Source of the DNA: Limonium bicolor
Lineage: Eukaryota > Streptophyta > Magnoliopsida > Caryophyllales > Plumbaginaceae
DNA: 64,000 bases
NCBI GenBank assembly: GCA_023374045.1
Contig: CM041778.1
Location: 287,533,533-287,597,532, forward strand
Direction of reading: 5' to 3'
Shown here: one piece after another, positions 37,376 through 49,320 of the stretch
Numbering within the stretch: the first letter of the stretch is position 1
Layout: every line of letters starts with the position of its first letter
The notes under the pieces: generated by a model
Database searches by the model: none
Seen by the model: only the letters and a program-made list of their open reading frames with translations
What the model was told of the DNA's origin: nothing
Program-made: the position numbers and the translations under genes

Positions 37376-37925
37376 TTCGGATGCTTATGGGGACCGAAAC
37401 CCGTTCAAAAGAAAAATAACTCGGATGCCTCTGGGGACCGAAACCCATTCAAAAAGAAAATAACTTGGATGCCTCTGGGTACCGAAACCCATTCAAAAAG
37501 AAAATAACTCGGATGCCTCTGGGGACCGAACCCATTCAAAAAGAAAATAACTCGGATGCCTCTGGGACCGAAACCCATTCAAAAATAACTCGGATGCCTC
37601 TGGGGACCGAAACCCATTCAAAAAAAATAACTCGGATACCTCTAGGGACCGAAACCCATTCAAAAAGAAAATAACTCGGATGCCTCTGGGACCGAAACCC
37701 ATTCAAAAAGAAAATAACTCGGATGCCTCTGGGGACCGAACCCATTCAAAAAGAAAATAACTCGGATGCCTCTGGGACCGAAATCCATTCAAAAAGAAAA
37801 TAACTCGGATGCCTCTGGGGACCGAAACCCATTCAAAAAGAAAATAACTCGGATGCCTCTGGGAGACCGAAACCCATTCAAAAATAACTCGATGCCCTGG
37901 GACCGAAACCCATTCAAAAATAAAC
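37376..37925. repeat. About 13-unit 43-44 bp tandem array in J
   Basis: Units read ataactcggatgcctctgg, then ggaccgaaacccattcaaaa and agaaa, with small indels. Confidence 0.9.
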
Positions 37926-38091
37926 GCCCATGTTGGTTTTCCAAGGGGACTTATTGCCATCGCCCGCCAACTGGGTTGCTGGGATGAACTTCTGGTTATC
38001 ACAGGGGACTTATTGCATCGCCCGTCAGTTGTATCAAAAAGTTGACATAGAAATGAGGACTTATTGCCATCGCCCCCCTCGCCAACTTGTA

Positions 38092-38290
38092 CACAATGGC
38101 CAGTATACCACCCTGCTTCACAATTCAACGGGCAGCATACCTCCACCTGTACCGTACACATTGGCCAGTATACAACACCCTACTTCAATTCAACGGGCAG
38201 CAGATACCTCCACCTGTACTCGTACACATTGGCTAGTATACACCCTCTTCAATCAACGGGCAGCATACCTCCACCTGTACTCAACCATTC
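38092..38290. repeat. Three-unit 61-66 bp array in J
   Basis: Each unit contains ggccagtataca, 'aacgggcagcatacctccac' and 'ctgtac'. Three copies start near 38092, 38158 and 38226. Confidence 0.8.
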
Positions 38291-39309
38291 GTATATCTTG
38301 CTTACCACCGACTTGGTGTCGGTCATATCAATCCTATACAAGACACACCAAACAAGCTTAATGTCCCAAATGTCAACATACCAAATAAGCTTAACAACCA
38401 CCTAAACGTCAATGTAAGAAAACAAACTTACAAACTCAACGTGGAAACAGGATCACTTATTCACTGTCAAAAGACGCACATATTAATGACTCCATGTGAA
38501 GATGCATTAAGTCCATGCTAAACTTGACTGATCCAATGCCAAAAACCAGCTCACAAACTCAATGTGAAATCAGAAACAAGCGACTTAATGTGAAAATAAA
38601 ACATATTGACTTGATGCATTGACAGATATCCCTTCAAACAATGGCTAGCGGAATTGCATTTTCTGATGTGGATTTCCAGGCTTGAGATTTATTTCCTAGA
38701 GCTAAGTGACAACACGAACATAAGGGTTCTTTCGTGGAACTTCTCATTGTGAAGACACTGGTTTCATTGGCAGTCGATGCTGGCTTGATTTTATTTGGGG
38801 AATTGTGATTTTGAAGGTGATGGCAATGGCAATCGATTTGAAAAATCGATTGCCCCCAGTATTCCCTTGTCAAAAACCTAGATACTTCTTTCTTTTCTTA
38901 CACGGTGGAAGACTTATTTTAAGTGGTGCGTCTTTACCTACTCTCAAATTGTTTTCCTCTATTTCTCTCTTTTCTTGCACAACCATAACTGCTGATATTG
39001 TATTCGGCACGTGCTTAATTTACACATTTGATCCAATACTTTCACTTAAACAAACTTGAAATGTCAAGTCAGAAGTCTTTACAGGTTGTAACGTGGCCAG
39101 GGGTGTAGTGAATGTTACAGGGACAAAGGAGGGATATTTTGGTTTTGTGGAGCTTAAGGATGACCAAAGCTGTGACTTGCACCTTCTCCTGGATTCGCCT
39201 TCTATTCCTTTCGTGTGAAACAATCTTGTTGTTTCATGTGGATTTCCCTTCAAGTTAACGACCTTGGTGTCATCTTTGTTACTACTTTTCGTTTAAAAGC
39301 TCGAAGCTT

Positions 39310-39560
39310 TCAGATTCGCCTTTTCATCTTCGAGGTTCTTGTATCTCCCTATCTTAAAGCTTTTGGAGTTACTTTGACTTGCCTTCAGGATTCTTGTATT
39401 TCCCGATCCTTTGGAGAGGCTTTAACATGCCTTCGGGGTTCTTGTGTTTCCCGATCTTTTGGAGTGGATTTAACATGCCTTCGGGGTTCTTGTATTTCCT
39501 GATCTTTTGGAGTGGCTTTAACATGCCTTCGGGGTTCTTGTATTTCCCATTTTCAGAGCT
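39310..39560. repeat. 48-bp tandem array in J
   Basis: Four to five units contain ttttggagtggatttaacat and gccttcggggttcttgtatt, becoming less regular toward 39310. Confidence 0.85.
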
Positions 39561-40441
39561 GTTTTTATTAAGCTTTGGAATCTTGGGTCATGCTGTAACC
39601 GTTTGCGGATCTTCATCATGCTAGCAGCAGTGTAGCTTTCTTTCCAAACTAGGAGTGTCCTCATCCGAGAGTGGGGCTCCTTACTTCCTTTGGTCACCGG
39701 GGTACGTAATCATCATGAGCTGGCTTTTTGTGGAGCTTTGTCAATAAAAAGGAATGATTTGTATGAAATGGCTCAGCGGAGGTATCTAAGGTTCAACTTC
39801 CGGGATTTTGCAAGATATTTGGCCTTGTGATGGTTTTTCCCTAAGTGCTTCTTCATTCTTGACAATCCAGTATTCATTTTAGCTACTTTTCTTGGGTCTT
39901 AGCATAAATCGACATGTAGCCTCCTTCAACCAAAGTTATGTTGTCAAATCCTTACATTTGCATGTGACCTCTCCAAATGTATAAAGACGATACACTTGAA
40001 TCTCAATGGTTTTACCTCTTTTGAACGCTCTTCACTTTTTCTCTCCAAAAGATTTATCCGTACTTTTGACAAGGGAATAAAAAAAAACTCATCCGCAACC
40101 AGATTGCCCCCAATATTACATTAAGGCTTGCAAGGAAGTGATTATGTGGTTCTTGTTCTTAGTGGCCTTGAAATGGAATGTCACCCTGACATAAATGTTA
40201 CTTATCTTTCAGGAAATAAAATTCAAGCCTTGGCACTCTTTGCTCACAAGATGACATTTCACAAGCCCTTGTCTTATAGGATATCCATTATGCAAACATA
40301 CATGCACAAAAATAAAGAAACCTCACTGAGAGCAAACATAATGCTAAATTCTTCAAACAAAATGATGAGTTCATTAACACGTGAGATATGAAGACAAGCA
40401 CAACACATTTCCCGTAAAGGTCCTGAATAACAAAATCATTA

Positions 40442-41506
40442 TTAGGCATAAAACTTTTTGAGCTGATCCAAATTAATCACCCCCGAGAATTCTTCACCTG
40501 TACTTACTAGTGCCAATTTGACCACTCCGTAAGGATACAACTGCTTTACCAAGTATGGCCCTGACCACTTCGGCCTGAATTTCCCTCTCGGATCTAGAGT
40601 GTTTTCTCTTACTTTCTTTAGGACTAAGTCACCTTCCCGAATACCTCGCTAGCTAACCTTTTTGTCAAAAATCTGTGCCATTTGCTTTTGATATGACTGG
40701 ATGTGCTCCAAAGCTTGAAGACGCTTCTCATCCAAGAAAGCCAAGTTATCGCACCTTTGTTGCTCCCATTCTGGCTCCTCTATCCGTAGTTCATTTATAA
40801 CCCTGAGGGATCTTATCTTTAACTCAACCGGTAGGACCGCTTCGGCGCCATAAACCAAGGAGAAAGGAGTAACACCTGTTGCAGATTTAACAGACGTTCG
40901 GTATCCCCACAAGGCTAGAGGTAATTTGGAAGACCAATCACGATAAGTTTCAACCATCTTAGCCAAAATTTTCTTAATGGATTTGTTAACCGCCTCAACT
41001 GCTCCGTTTGCCTGAGGGCGATACAGCGAAGAATGATGATGACGGATTCCATACTTTCTCAATAATTGTTCAGTTTCTCCTTTAAACTGAACGCCATTGT
41101 CAGAGATAATCTCAAACGGTACCCCATATCTGCAAATGATTTCATTTTCAATGAAATGTGCTACTTGTTTGGCTCCTAGTTTAGAGAAAGCTTTAGCTTC
41201 GACCCATTTGCTGAAATAGTCGACAGCTACTAGAATGTAGCGATGACCGTTGGAAGCCTTTGGATGAATTTCCCCAATGATATCTATTCCCCATGAGGCG
41301 AACGGCCATGGTGATGCCATGTGGTGAAGAGGTAGGGCTGGTAGGTGCTTCTGGTTTGCATGTAGCTGACACTTTTCACATCTCTTGACATATTCTTGAC
41401 AATCTTTCTCCATGGTGGTCCAGTAATATCCATGCCTTAAGATTTTTCTGGACAAGGTATGACCACTCATGTGAGTGCCGCATATTCCTGCATGAACTTC
41501 CACCAT
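40442..41506 (-). pseudogene. J integrase
   Basis: On the minus strand the region reads HAGICGTHMSGHTLSRKILRHG and CEKCQLH (the HHCC zinc domain), then the D-D-E core: WGIDIIGEI, IISDNGVQFKGE and QANGAVEAVNKSIKK. The catalytic residues are all present. A TAG at 40646-40648 interrupts the frame before the C-terminal GPY/F-type module (KFRPKWSGPYLVKQL) and the final stop at 40442-40444. A one-base frameshift near 41510 separates it from the upstream segment 41507-41700. The protein would join the DNA copy to the host chromosome. It is better preserved than the T1 copy. Confidence 0.93.
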
Positions 41507-42585
41507 GACAGTTCAGCTTCCCTTTCAGTCAAACACAAGTGATATGTTCCAACTGGCATCTTTTTGTATAGCTTCCCTGCAATGACACTGTAGCTAAGGG
41601 CCATCCTCCGAATAGCCATTCGATCTTGCTTACTACAATTTTTAGGATATGTTCCCTCCTCGACAAATTCTTATGGAACCATGGCTCCTCATTGTATCAT
41701 GTAACGTGAAAAGGCCTATATTTGATTGTGATCTGAAGTGGGACATAGAGAGCATTCTCTGGAACTTCAAATGTTGATGCTAAAGAAGCGAGAGAATCAG
41801 CAAACGAACATGTTTGAGACCTGGGAACGTGAGTAAAGCTGATTTTTTTGAAAGATTTCTCTAGTTGGGCCAAATGATGGTGGTAAGCTACCAGCTTATC
41901 ATCTCGAACTTCCCAGTCGCCATTAATGTGTGAATAACCAAGAAAGAATCACCAAATACTTCAATTTCTTGGACACCAATGCCCAGAGCCATTTCTAATC
42001 CTAAGATGCAAGCCTCGTACTCGGCCACGTTATTGGTGACTGAGTAATCAAGCTTGATTGCCGAAGGGAGTCGTAAGCCTTCGGGAGAAACAAGAAGGAT
42101 ACCAACACCATACCCATTCTTATTTGAGGCCCCATCGAAATACAACTTCCAGATGTTTTTTCAATAGCCATTATGCGCTCATATGGGAAGTCGTCATTTA
42201 CAAATGCTTCTTCCGATACTGGATTCTCAGCTAAATGCTCTACTATAACTGAACCCTTGATAGCTTTCTGGATACAAAAACTAATGTCAAACTCTGACAG
42301 TAACAATGACCAACGGGATAACCTGCCATTTTGCACAGGTTTTCCAGCATGTACTTGATAGGGTCCATCCTAGAAATGAGGTGGATTTCATTCCCTAATA
42401 GGTAATGTCGGAGCTTCTTTGTCGCCCACACTAACGCTGCACAAGTTTTATCAATCGCCGAATATCTCGTTTCGGCATCCACCCATTTCTTACTCAGATA
42501 ATAAATGGCACATTCTTTTGGTGGATTGCCTTGATTCTGAGCCAGCATAGCGCCCATGGAAAACTCGTGCCTGCCACATACAAAA
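41507..42585 (-). pseudogene. J Ty3 RNase H and archaeal-type RNase H
   Basis: The Ty3-type domain reads IYYLSKKWVDAETRYSAIDK and ALVWATKKLRHYLLG, then shifts frame near 42335 to NGRLSRWSLLLSEFDISF. After another shift near 42140 comes the second, archaeal-type RNase H with YFDGASNKNGYGVGILL, NNVAEYEACILGLEMALG and VFGDSFLV, including the Asp, Glu and Asp expected of the active site. The connection (41507-41887) is degraded. Two RNase H domains in a row define the Tat lineage. Confidence 0.9.
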
Positions 42586-43832
42586 TTAAGGGTTTTCCCT
42601 CGATGGGTGGGACCAAAACAGGAGGGTCATGTAGGTATCTCTTAATCTTGTCAAATGCCTGTTGGCACTGCTCATTCCATTTCTTTGGAGCTTTTTCTTG
42701 AGCAATTTGAAGATTGGCTCACAAGTTTCGGTCAGATTTCGAATGAAACGGCTGATATACTGCACTCGCCCGAGAAAACCCCTCACTTCTTTTTCAGTCT
42801 TAGGTGGTTGCATCTCTCTGATAGCCATTACTTTTTCTGGATCAACTTCAATCCCCTTCGGTGTGATCATAAAGCCCAACAACTTGCCCCCCGTCACACC
42901 GAAGCTGCATTTTTCTGGGTTCAGACGCATCTTGTAAAGCCGAATTCGCTCAAAGAATTTTCTCAAATTAGCCACATGATCATCTCTGCTGGCTTTTACA
43001 ATCATGTCATCGACATAAACTTCAACCTCTTTATGCATCATGTCATGCAAGATAGCAGTAGCTGCCCTTTGATAAGTGGCCCCAGCATTTTTTAACCCAA
43101 AAGGCATGACATTCCAACAGTATGTTCCCTATTGAGTGATGAACGTTGTCTTCTCTTGATCTTCCCTTGCCATCTTAATCTGATTGTAGCCGGAGAAACC
43201 ATCCATAAAAGAAAACAATTCATGTTGTGCGGCGCCGTCCACCATAAGATCAATGTGTGGTAATGGAAAGTTATCCTTCGGGCTAGCCTTATTGAGGTCT
43301 CTATAGTCTATGCAAACCCTAATTTTTCCATTCTTTTTGGGTACAACCACAATGTTTGCCAGCCACGAGGATACTTTGCTACTTTGATGAAACCTACGTG
43401 AAGCAGTTTGTCTATTTCCTCTTTTACCTTGACATGTAGCTCCGGTTTGAGGCGTCTGAACTTTTGTTTCTTGGGTGGTATATCAAGATATGTTGGGATA
43501 CAATGCTCAGCTACATTGGGATCGATCCCTGGCATGTCGGCATAGCTCCAAGCAAATACATCTATGAATTCCTTGAGTAATTTGATTATTTCAGATTGCT
43601 CATTCTCATTTAGTGACGTGCCTATCTTGATGATCCGAGGATTGTCATTAGTTCCAAGATTAATGTTAATTGTGTCCTCAATAGGTTGAGTTTTTGGGAT
43701 TTTAGATTCAAGCTCTTTAAGAATTTCTTCATTGGTGATTTCTAGATTAGAAGGCGAACAAGATGGAACAGAAGAATGCACACAAACTCTAGGATTCATA
43801 TTCATCAAACAAGCTCTAATGATCCCAAACAT
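42586..43832 (-). pseudogene. J reverse transcriptase
   Basis: The N-terminal part (43832 down to about 43375) contains EFIDVFAWSYADMPGIDP and KEEIDKLLHVGFIKV. A frameshift near 43370 leads to KNGKIRVCIDYRDLNKASP and FMDGFSGYNQIKMA. A TAG at 43126-43128 replaces a tryptophan codon, compared with T1. The next segment has MPFGLKNAGATYQRA and the intact active site YVDDMIVKA, then the thumb region (GRVQYISRFIRNLTE) and a frameshift near 42700. The catalytic box is intact here, unlike T1. Confidence 0.93.
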
Positions 43833-44176
43833 TCATTCACACAAACAAAATTCTCAACACACTCGATTATTGAATCAAAGGAAAACATGAAACTACTAGG
43901 GCCTTCTTCTTTGAATAGCCAGCTAGGCACCACTTCCAGTGTTGTCTCGCTCAAATCCTGCGTACATGAAGAATATGAGCAAACACATAGGGTTAACATT
44001 TCCAGCATAGAAATATAAACAAGGTTAGGAAACAAACCGAGCCCTTGCCGATCTTTGTTCACTGGTGGATATGGAACTTTGGGAAGACCCTGTAGCTCCT
44101 TTCCCAACCCTTTTCCTTCTTGATATCCGTACCTCATCATGATGGCTTTTCCAGGCCCTGCTTTCAGCTTCTGCAA
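43805..44176 (-). pseudogene. G-patch-like segment of the J polyprotein
   Basis: The segment MMRYGYQEGKGLGKELQG is a G-patch-type glycine-rich motif (known for RNA binding and helicase activation). It lies between protease and reverse transcriptase and is separated from each by a stop or frameshift. Similar motifs are reported in some retroelement and retrovirus polyproteins. The remaining part of the frame (LCVCSYSS and onward) is not recognised. Confidence 0.65.
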
Positions 44177-44227
44177 TGATTCTGGATCAGATTGCTCTGA
44201 AATAACCTTGAAACCACTAAGACAAAT

Positions 44228-44734
44228 TCAGTTGCTCTCTTCTATCATGCAGATTGGCAACTCTTTCAAATGAGGCTCTCCTTTGATGGTGTGAACCTTG
44301 CCATCCCTTTTAAACTTCAGGCTTTGGTGTACTGTCAAGGGAACCGCCCCTAGATCCTCCAAGAAATCCCTGCCAAGAATTAGGTTGTAGGAATGAGGAA
44401 TCTGTAACACCAGAAACTTAACAGAATGAGTAATGGAGCCAAACTTTAGTGGGAGATCCAGAAGACCAAAGACATGTCTAGGGTTATCGTCGTAGCCACG
44501 GAGCACAATCTGACATGACTCAAATTTTTCGTACCCCATGCTTTCCGCAACCTTGAGTGGGCATATGCTGACATCAGCTCCAGTGTCAACAAGAACTCTT
44601 GGCACTTTGAATCCCCCACACCATACAGTAATGTAGAGAGCCTTCCCAGCGTCTCCAGAGATTTCACTATCAGCAAAGCTAATCTCCTCTTCTTCTGTTT
44701 GCCATAAGGCAGCAACAACTTTTTCAGGGGCCAA
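44228..44734 (-). pseudogene. J aspartic protease
   Basis: The frame has the active-site motif VLVDTGADVSICP and the flap and later part PHSYNLILGRDFLEDLGA, the second half of a retropepsin fold. The protease would cut the gag-pol chain. The segment is open over 168 residues, but it is isolated from gag by shifts in the proline-rich linker, and so it is labelled broken as part of the polyprotein. Confidence 0.9.
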
Positions 44735-45186
44735 GCTCTCTTCAGATCCGCCAAGTGTCTGGCTATGGCGCGTCGTCTGGTGAGATAGTTAAAGAGACCA
44801 AATGGCCATGGGAATAGTTGTGGACTTTAGCTTTTTCAGCAGTTCTTGCTCACCTGGGACATCTTCAATTATTTGAGTTTTCTCAACCTGAGATATTGGA
44901 TCCTTTGGCTGAGCTTGTGGTGGAGGGACTTCAAATGGGGCATAATGATGACCAGACGGGGGTGATATGGGCATTGGCCGGGACAAAATTAATGGAAGTT
45001 GTGGGAGTAGCACGCAGTAGACAGTGGATTGATTGATTACCAGGTCGAGTGATAACTGGGGCTGTTTGTAGTGGAGTCGGCAGACGAGTTGGAGGAGGAG
45101 CGGGTTTGTCATCATCCAATAAATGGTGAATGTGGCACACCATACTCTTTCTTGGGTGGTATGTGAAGACTTATCGAATCACCATG
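44735..45186 (-). pseudogene. Proline-rich gag-protease linker of J
   Basis: Frames overlapping this stretch are rich in proline (KPAPPPTRLPTPLQTAP) and change phase more than once. It lies between the gag zinc knuckle and the protease. No domain is recognised. Confidence 0.55.
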
Positions 45187-46623
45187 TCACTCTTTGGTTC
45201 GCAGCATATCATAGCTGTTCGGTGCTGATAGGATGGGATTTTCATGAATGTTGGTTCGTTCAGTAAAGTTTAACCCTTGATCAATTAAATCCTCGATCTT
45301 ATACCTTAATGCACGACATGCGTCAGTTTCATGCCCCGGTAATTGGTGGTACTTGCAAAATTGGTCGGGTCTGGATCCCAATTGAGTTCTCCCAAAGTGG
45401 GGGACGAGAGGATGCAATATGTTCTGCTCTTGAATTTTTTGGAAATCTTGACTCAAGGGTCATCCTATGTCTGTAAATTTCCTCTCTCTGTATTGCTGAG
45501 GTGGAGGTGTTGCCCTGTAGTTTGGGTTCGAGGGTTGAGGATGTTGAATGGCGTTTACTCCAAACTGACATGGCATAAATGACTTGTATGAATTGCTCTG
45601 AGCATAGGCTACTGATGCGGCTTTAGTTTGCTCCGGTTTGGAGAATCTGGTGCCACCTACAGGTTTCGGGAGTCCTAGTTTCAATTCCCCTTTATGAATT
45701 TTCTCCTCTAGGATCCCCACTTGTCCCATCAGCATCTCGAAATTAGGGAAGTAAACGTACTTCAGCTCATCATGGTAATTTTTCTGCATGTTTTCAACAA
45801 CCATGCGGATCTGTTCTTGTTCATCCATCCTTACAGGCATACTGGCAGCCTTTCTTCTCCATCGCTTAATGAAATCAGACATTGATTCATTTCCTGTCTG
45901 GCGGGTATTAGACAGATCTGACCGGGTTACTTCTAGATTCTTTGCATACTCAAAATGCTGTAGGAAAGCCTCACACACCTCTTCATAGCTTTTGGTGTTC
46001 ATTTTTTGGGTTAGATACCAACGTTGAGGGATCTCATCCAAATACCGTGCAAATACTTTGGCTTTCTGCATGTCATTTAGCCTTAATATGGACATTTCCC
46101 GATCGAACTTGGCCAAGTGAATTTGAGGATCGGAGGATCCCTTATACAATGCTAATGTGGGAAGCTTTAGCTTAAGCGGCAAATCGACCTCTGGGTACGG
46201 CCCCATGGAATAGAAGTCGAATCCGGCTGGTTTATTTGCCTTTTCCATCCGTTCAATTCTTTTCAAGGCTCTCTTAAGCTCTTCGGCCATTTGGTTGTTA
46301 GGGGCGGTATCCTCGGCCTGTCCTTGAGGTTCCTGAGCTCCCATCAAGTCTATTTCGATGTAGTCATTGTTGGGGTCATGGTGATTCTTTTGTGTGTGAG
46401 CTACAGTGTGACCTCGCGGGGCGTGGTGATTCGCTTCAAGGGCTTGAACCTTATTTCTTAGCTCATCAATAGTTGACACATATTTCTGTTCTAAAGCTTC
46501 TATGGCAGCTTTGTTCCGTTTCTCCATGGCGGCCATCAAAGCCTCGATGCCCGCTTGGTTCCCTGCTGCTCCTGAGTCGTGGCCTGTTCCCAAGTTTTCC
46601 GGGGTAGTTTCTGGAGAAGTCAT
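45187..46623 (-). pseudogene. J gag polyprotein
   Basis: The ATG at 46623 opens 387 codons, ending at a TGA (45460-45462). The N-terminal third has a coiled-coil-like region (MEKRNKAAIEALEQKYVST). The middle holds the retrotransposon gag domain (LKLPTLALYKGSSDPQIHLA, FARYLDEIPQRWYLTQKM, ESMSDFIKRWRRKAASMPV). After the stop the same frame continues for 89 codons with a CX2HX5GHX4C motif (CKYHQLPGHETDAC), a nucleocapsid-type zinc knuckle in the form seen in Tat gag proteins. Gag forms the particle and packages the RNA. Apart from the stop this gag is well kept, and it has no counterpart in T1. Confidence 0.92.
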
Positions 46624-47100
46624 TCTGTTTGAAGAAGAGGAAGATGAACTTGTAAGGGTGCGAATAGAGGTCGAGATGCGGGTTGGAGGTGGAGTTTTTC
46701 TGAATTCTGATTAATCGGCCTGAACTTCTAGCCCAGGCTTTCTCAATTTTGTCAAGTCCTGATTTCTTTCTATGCCTTATTCCTTCGTCGAGAACCAGGT
46801 ATGGATCAACTCAAATCCTCTTGTCGTATTGATCACAGAGCAGCTTCCTTCGGTCCTTGTCTCTCGGCTCCAATTGCATAACCACAGAAAATGACAGGAA
46901 CGACCCCACTTAATATCTCTTAGAGCACTTGCAATGTCAGTGAGGCCAGCTGGAAAGATGCTTGACGTTACTGTTATGATGTGTACTGGAAGTACTGAAA
47001 TGACGAAAACGAGTGTGTGCGAGTTGGTATCAAGAATGGTGGCCGGTGCTCTTAGCGATGGCTGGATGTTGTGGGCGCGATGATGATCACCTGAGCATTT
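46624..47100 (-). other. J leader between primer site and gag
   Basis: About 480 bp of transcribed leader. No gene or strong repeat is seen. Confidence 0.5.
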
Positions 47101-47102
47101 TT

Positions 47103-47119
47103 CCCCAGCAGAGTCGCCA
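47103..47119 (-). promoter_or_regulatory. Primer-binding site of J
   Basis: On the minus strand TGGCGACTCTGCTGGGG lies three bases after the 5' LTR end. T1 has the same site with one difference. Confidence 0.88.
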
Positions 47120-47122
47120 GTC

Positions 47123-47595
47123 TGTGGGCGTGGATTTTGAACCCTTAAGTATTGAGCTTAAGGCGTCAAGGTTCGATTTGCAATTAGAATAACTAAACCT
47201 AAATTATAAAATTAAAGCTTAATTATTCTAACTGGCCCACACAAACCTGAGTAGAGTCGCCACCTAAGTTTTATCCTTTTAAACTTGGAAAGGAAATGTT
47301 ACTACGATTTTTAGAGCTATGGGTCCGGGGGCTTGGTATGAAATTTATAAGGGTTCAGATTCCTTCATTACCCTTTACCGATGTGCCAATATAACTTGTT
47401 GTCTCATATTGTGCATTTCTCTATTTTCATAGTATCACAACCCATATGAACGTTGCCACCTTAAAGTCCGTATTCTTTCCAAAAATGGGATAATGATCCA
47501 TTGAATGAAAAGACGCCACTTTACCCTTAGCCATGTACCAACCCTAGAAAAACCATGTTCATGTTTAAAGGAGGGTAAAGATTTTGGGGATAACA
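47123..47595 (-). repeat. 5' LTR of J (right copy)
   Basis: On the plus strand it starts TGTGGGCGTGG and ends GGGGATAACA. It differs from the left copy at nine positions in 473. Confidence 0.95.
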
Positions 47596-49320
47596 CATAT
47601 TATATGATATTAGTATATGGTATAACATTACATGATGTTATGTGGTCAAAATGAAATTAAAATAAAGATAAGGGCTGTACCGAATTATTAAGGTTAGAAA
47701 TATGAATTTTAGACTATGGTCTACAAGGTTATAAATGTTATAACAATTATATGGTGTTAATGGTTTTAATGGAATTAATATAAGTAAGGATATTCACATT
47801 AAATAATGTGACAAACTATAAATAAATAAGATTTATAAACTAAGGAATATATTGAATAAACCTTAGGAGTTGTAATTATACAACATAAAATGTTACATAA
47901 TATTAGGATAATAATCTTAATATAAGTTGTATAATACAATACAACTAATGGGAATAATCATCTAATATAAGATGATGAAATGTAACATATAATATAAGAG
48001 TTTTATAACTCCTGGAGCTTACCTGTATGGTAAATATATACATATACAAGAATAATGTATATAAAGATGGATATATATTATGGTTGGAAACCATATAATA
48101 TAATGGTGGTGGTTACTACATAAAAATAGTTACAACTATAAGTTATAAGTTTTTGAATGCAAATATAATTTGCTAAAGGTAATGGATTATATAGTACAAT
48201 GTATTATAATGGATGGTGGAAAAATAATACAATATAATAAGTAATGCATGTATTCATGCAACTATAGGTTATATACCTAAATTAAATAATGGATAAGATT
48301 AAAGAAATATAACGAATTAAACTTAACAGTTGAAACATTTCGACATGCGAGTTTTGGTAACAAAGCTGACTGGTTTAGAGAAACCCGTAACAAATAACTG
48401 TAGAAATCCGGGGATGAACTGTCGGGGTTACTTGTTATTCGGAAATACCAGATTTAGTTAATCATGGAGACTGACTTATAGTTTATTACCGTTTAGATCA
48501 TACTTCAGACAAAGGCGCTTGACGAGCTAGTGGTCTACACTGCGCATCCTTGGTCTAGGTGAACGGTATGTAAAGGGGTTTGATCCGAGTTGTCCTAAGG
48601 AATTCCTTAGGCTTGGATTTGGTTGATATCACTTGTGTGTTAAGTGTTTTGGATACATGTATGCGATTGTGTGTTACTGCATTAATTATTTATGCACGAG
48701 CGTCCTACGGGACTAACACTACGTCGACTATAGATCGACTTATATAAACATACATATACGTTATTGTGATGACAAGACGGTTACTTGATATAATACCATA
48801 GTATTAATATTACGTATATGGTAATCTAAGTAAAACACTTAGGAATGAGTCACGACATTGTCGGCCTCTAGAGCATGGATCTCGAACATGAATATAACCT
48901 AGATTACTTCTAGGTATGCGTGAGACCCATTGGGCAGCTAATTAATAAATTATATTCTCCATAAGACTAAGAGCATATCTTAAACATTATGAGAGCACTA
49001 CTGGAAAAAAAAGAATAAACAACGCCCCTTTAAAAACGGTTATATTGTAAATCGTTTTTTTTATAATAGGCGGGACATCTTAATAAACGCTTTGCTTAGA
49101 AAGCGTTGTTTATGTTATGGCGCACAAAGACAAAAACAACGCTTGCTTACAAAGCGTTCTATAAGAGATACGTATAAAAAACGCTTCTCAAAGAAGCGTT
49201 TTTTATGTCTTTGGGCGCGATAACATAAAGAACACTTTAGCTAAGAAGCGTTCTTTATGCTGATCGTAAGTAGCATAAAAAACGCTTCTTAAGTGAAGCG
49301 TTCTTTATGTTACCTAAATT

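Larger units (their letters stand above)
37137..40441 (-). other. J long 3' untranslated region
   Basis: The 3.3 kb have no credible gene. They contain three tandem arrays (37376-37925, 38092-38290, 39310-39560), repeated 'ggacttattgccatcgccc' segments at 37945-38080 (the complement of the GGCGATGGCAATAAGTCC motif of T1) and two extra polypurine-like motifs. Open frames over the arrays follow from unit lengths. Confidence 0.8.
36648..47595 (-). mobile_element. J: Tat/Ogre-type Ty3/gypsy retrotransposon
   Basis: The 10.95-kb element has 473-bp LTRs (36648-37120 and 47123-47595) and the perfect duplication CATAT (36643-36647 and 47596-47600). The primer site lies at 47103-47119 and the polypurine tract at 37121-37136, both on the minus strand. 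Gene order on that strand is gag, linker, protease, G-patch, reverse transcriptase, RNase H, archaeal RNase H, integrase, then a 3.3-kb repeat-rich 3' region. I count 9 substitutions between the LTRs (about 1.9 %). It is more complete than T1 but still carries several stops and frameshifts. Confidence 0.95.
34696..48995 (+). mobile_element. Partial LTR K, plus strand, interrupted by J
   Basis: It runs 34696-36647 and 47601-48995. The start is approximate: 'TGCAGTAACCTAAAC' aligns with the TGAAATACCCCAAAC start of B, and the U3 landmarks follow in order (aaacatgcc at 34753, aaaatgtgctctaag near 34973, ccttaaagcacgttttt near 35131). From about 36414 on it matches the reverse complement of LTR G. 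J is inserted at 36648 with the duplication CATAT. At 48996 the LTR is broken by a CACTA terminus, and its last 1.1 kb or so are not seen in the window. Confidence 0.6.

Noticed and set aside
37465..38405. Overlapping open frames on both strands with repeated peptides
   Set aside because: They are products of tandem arrays in J's 3' region; frames change with the 43/44-bp unit and no domain is present.
39215..39624. Repeated 16-residue peptide frames (CLRGSC... and MPSGFLYF...)
   Set aside because: A 48-bp tandem repeat read in two frames; non-coding part of J.
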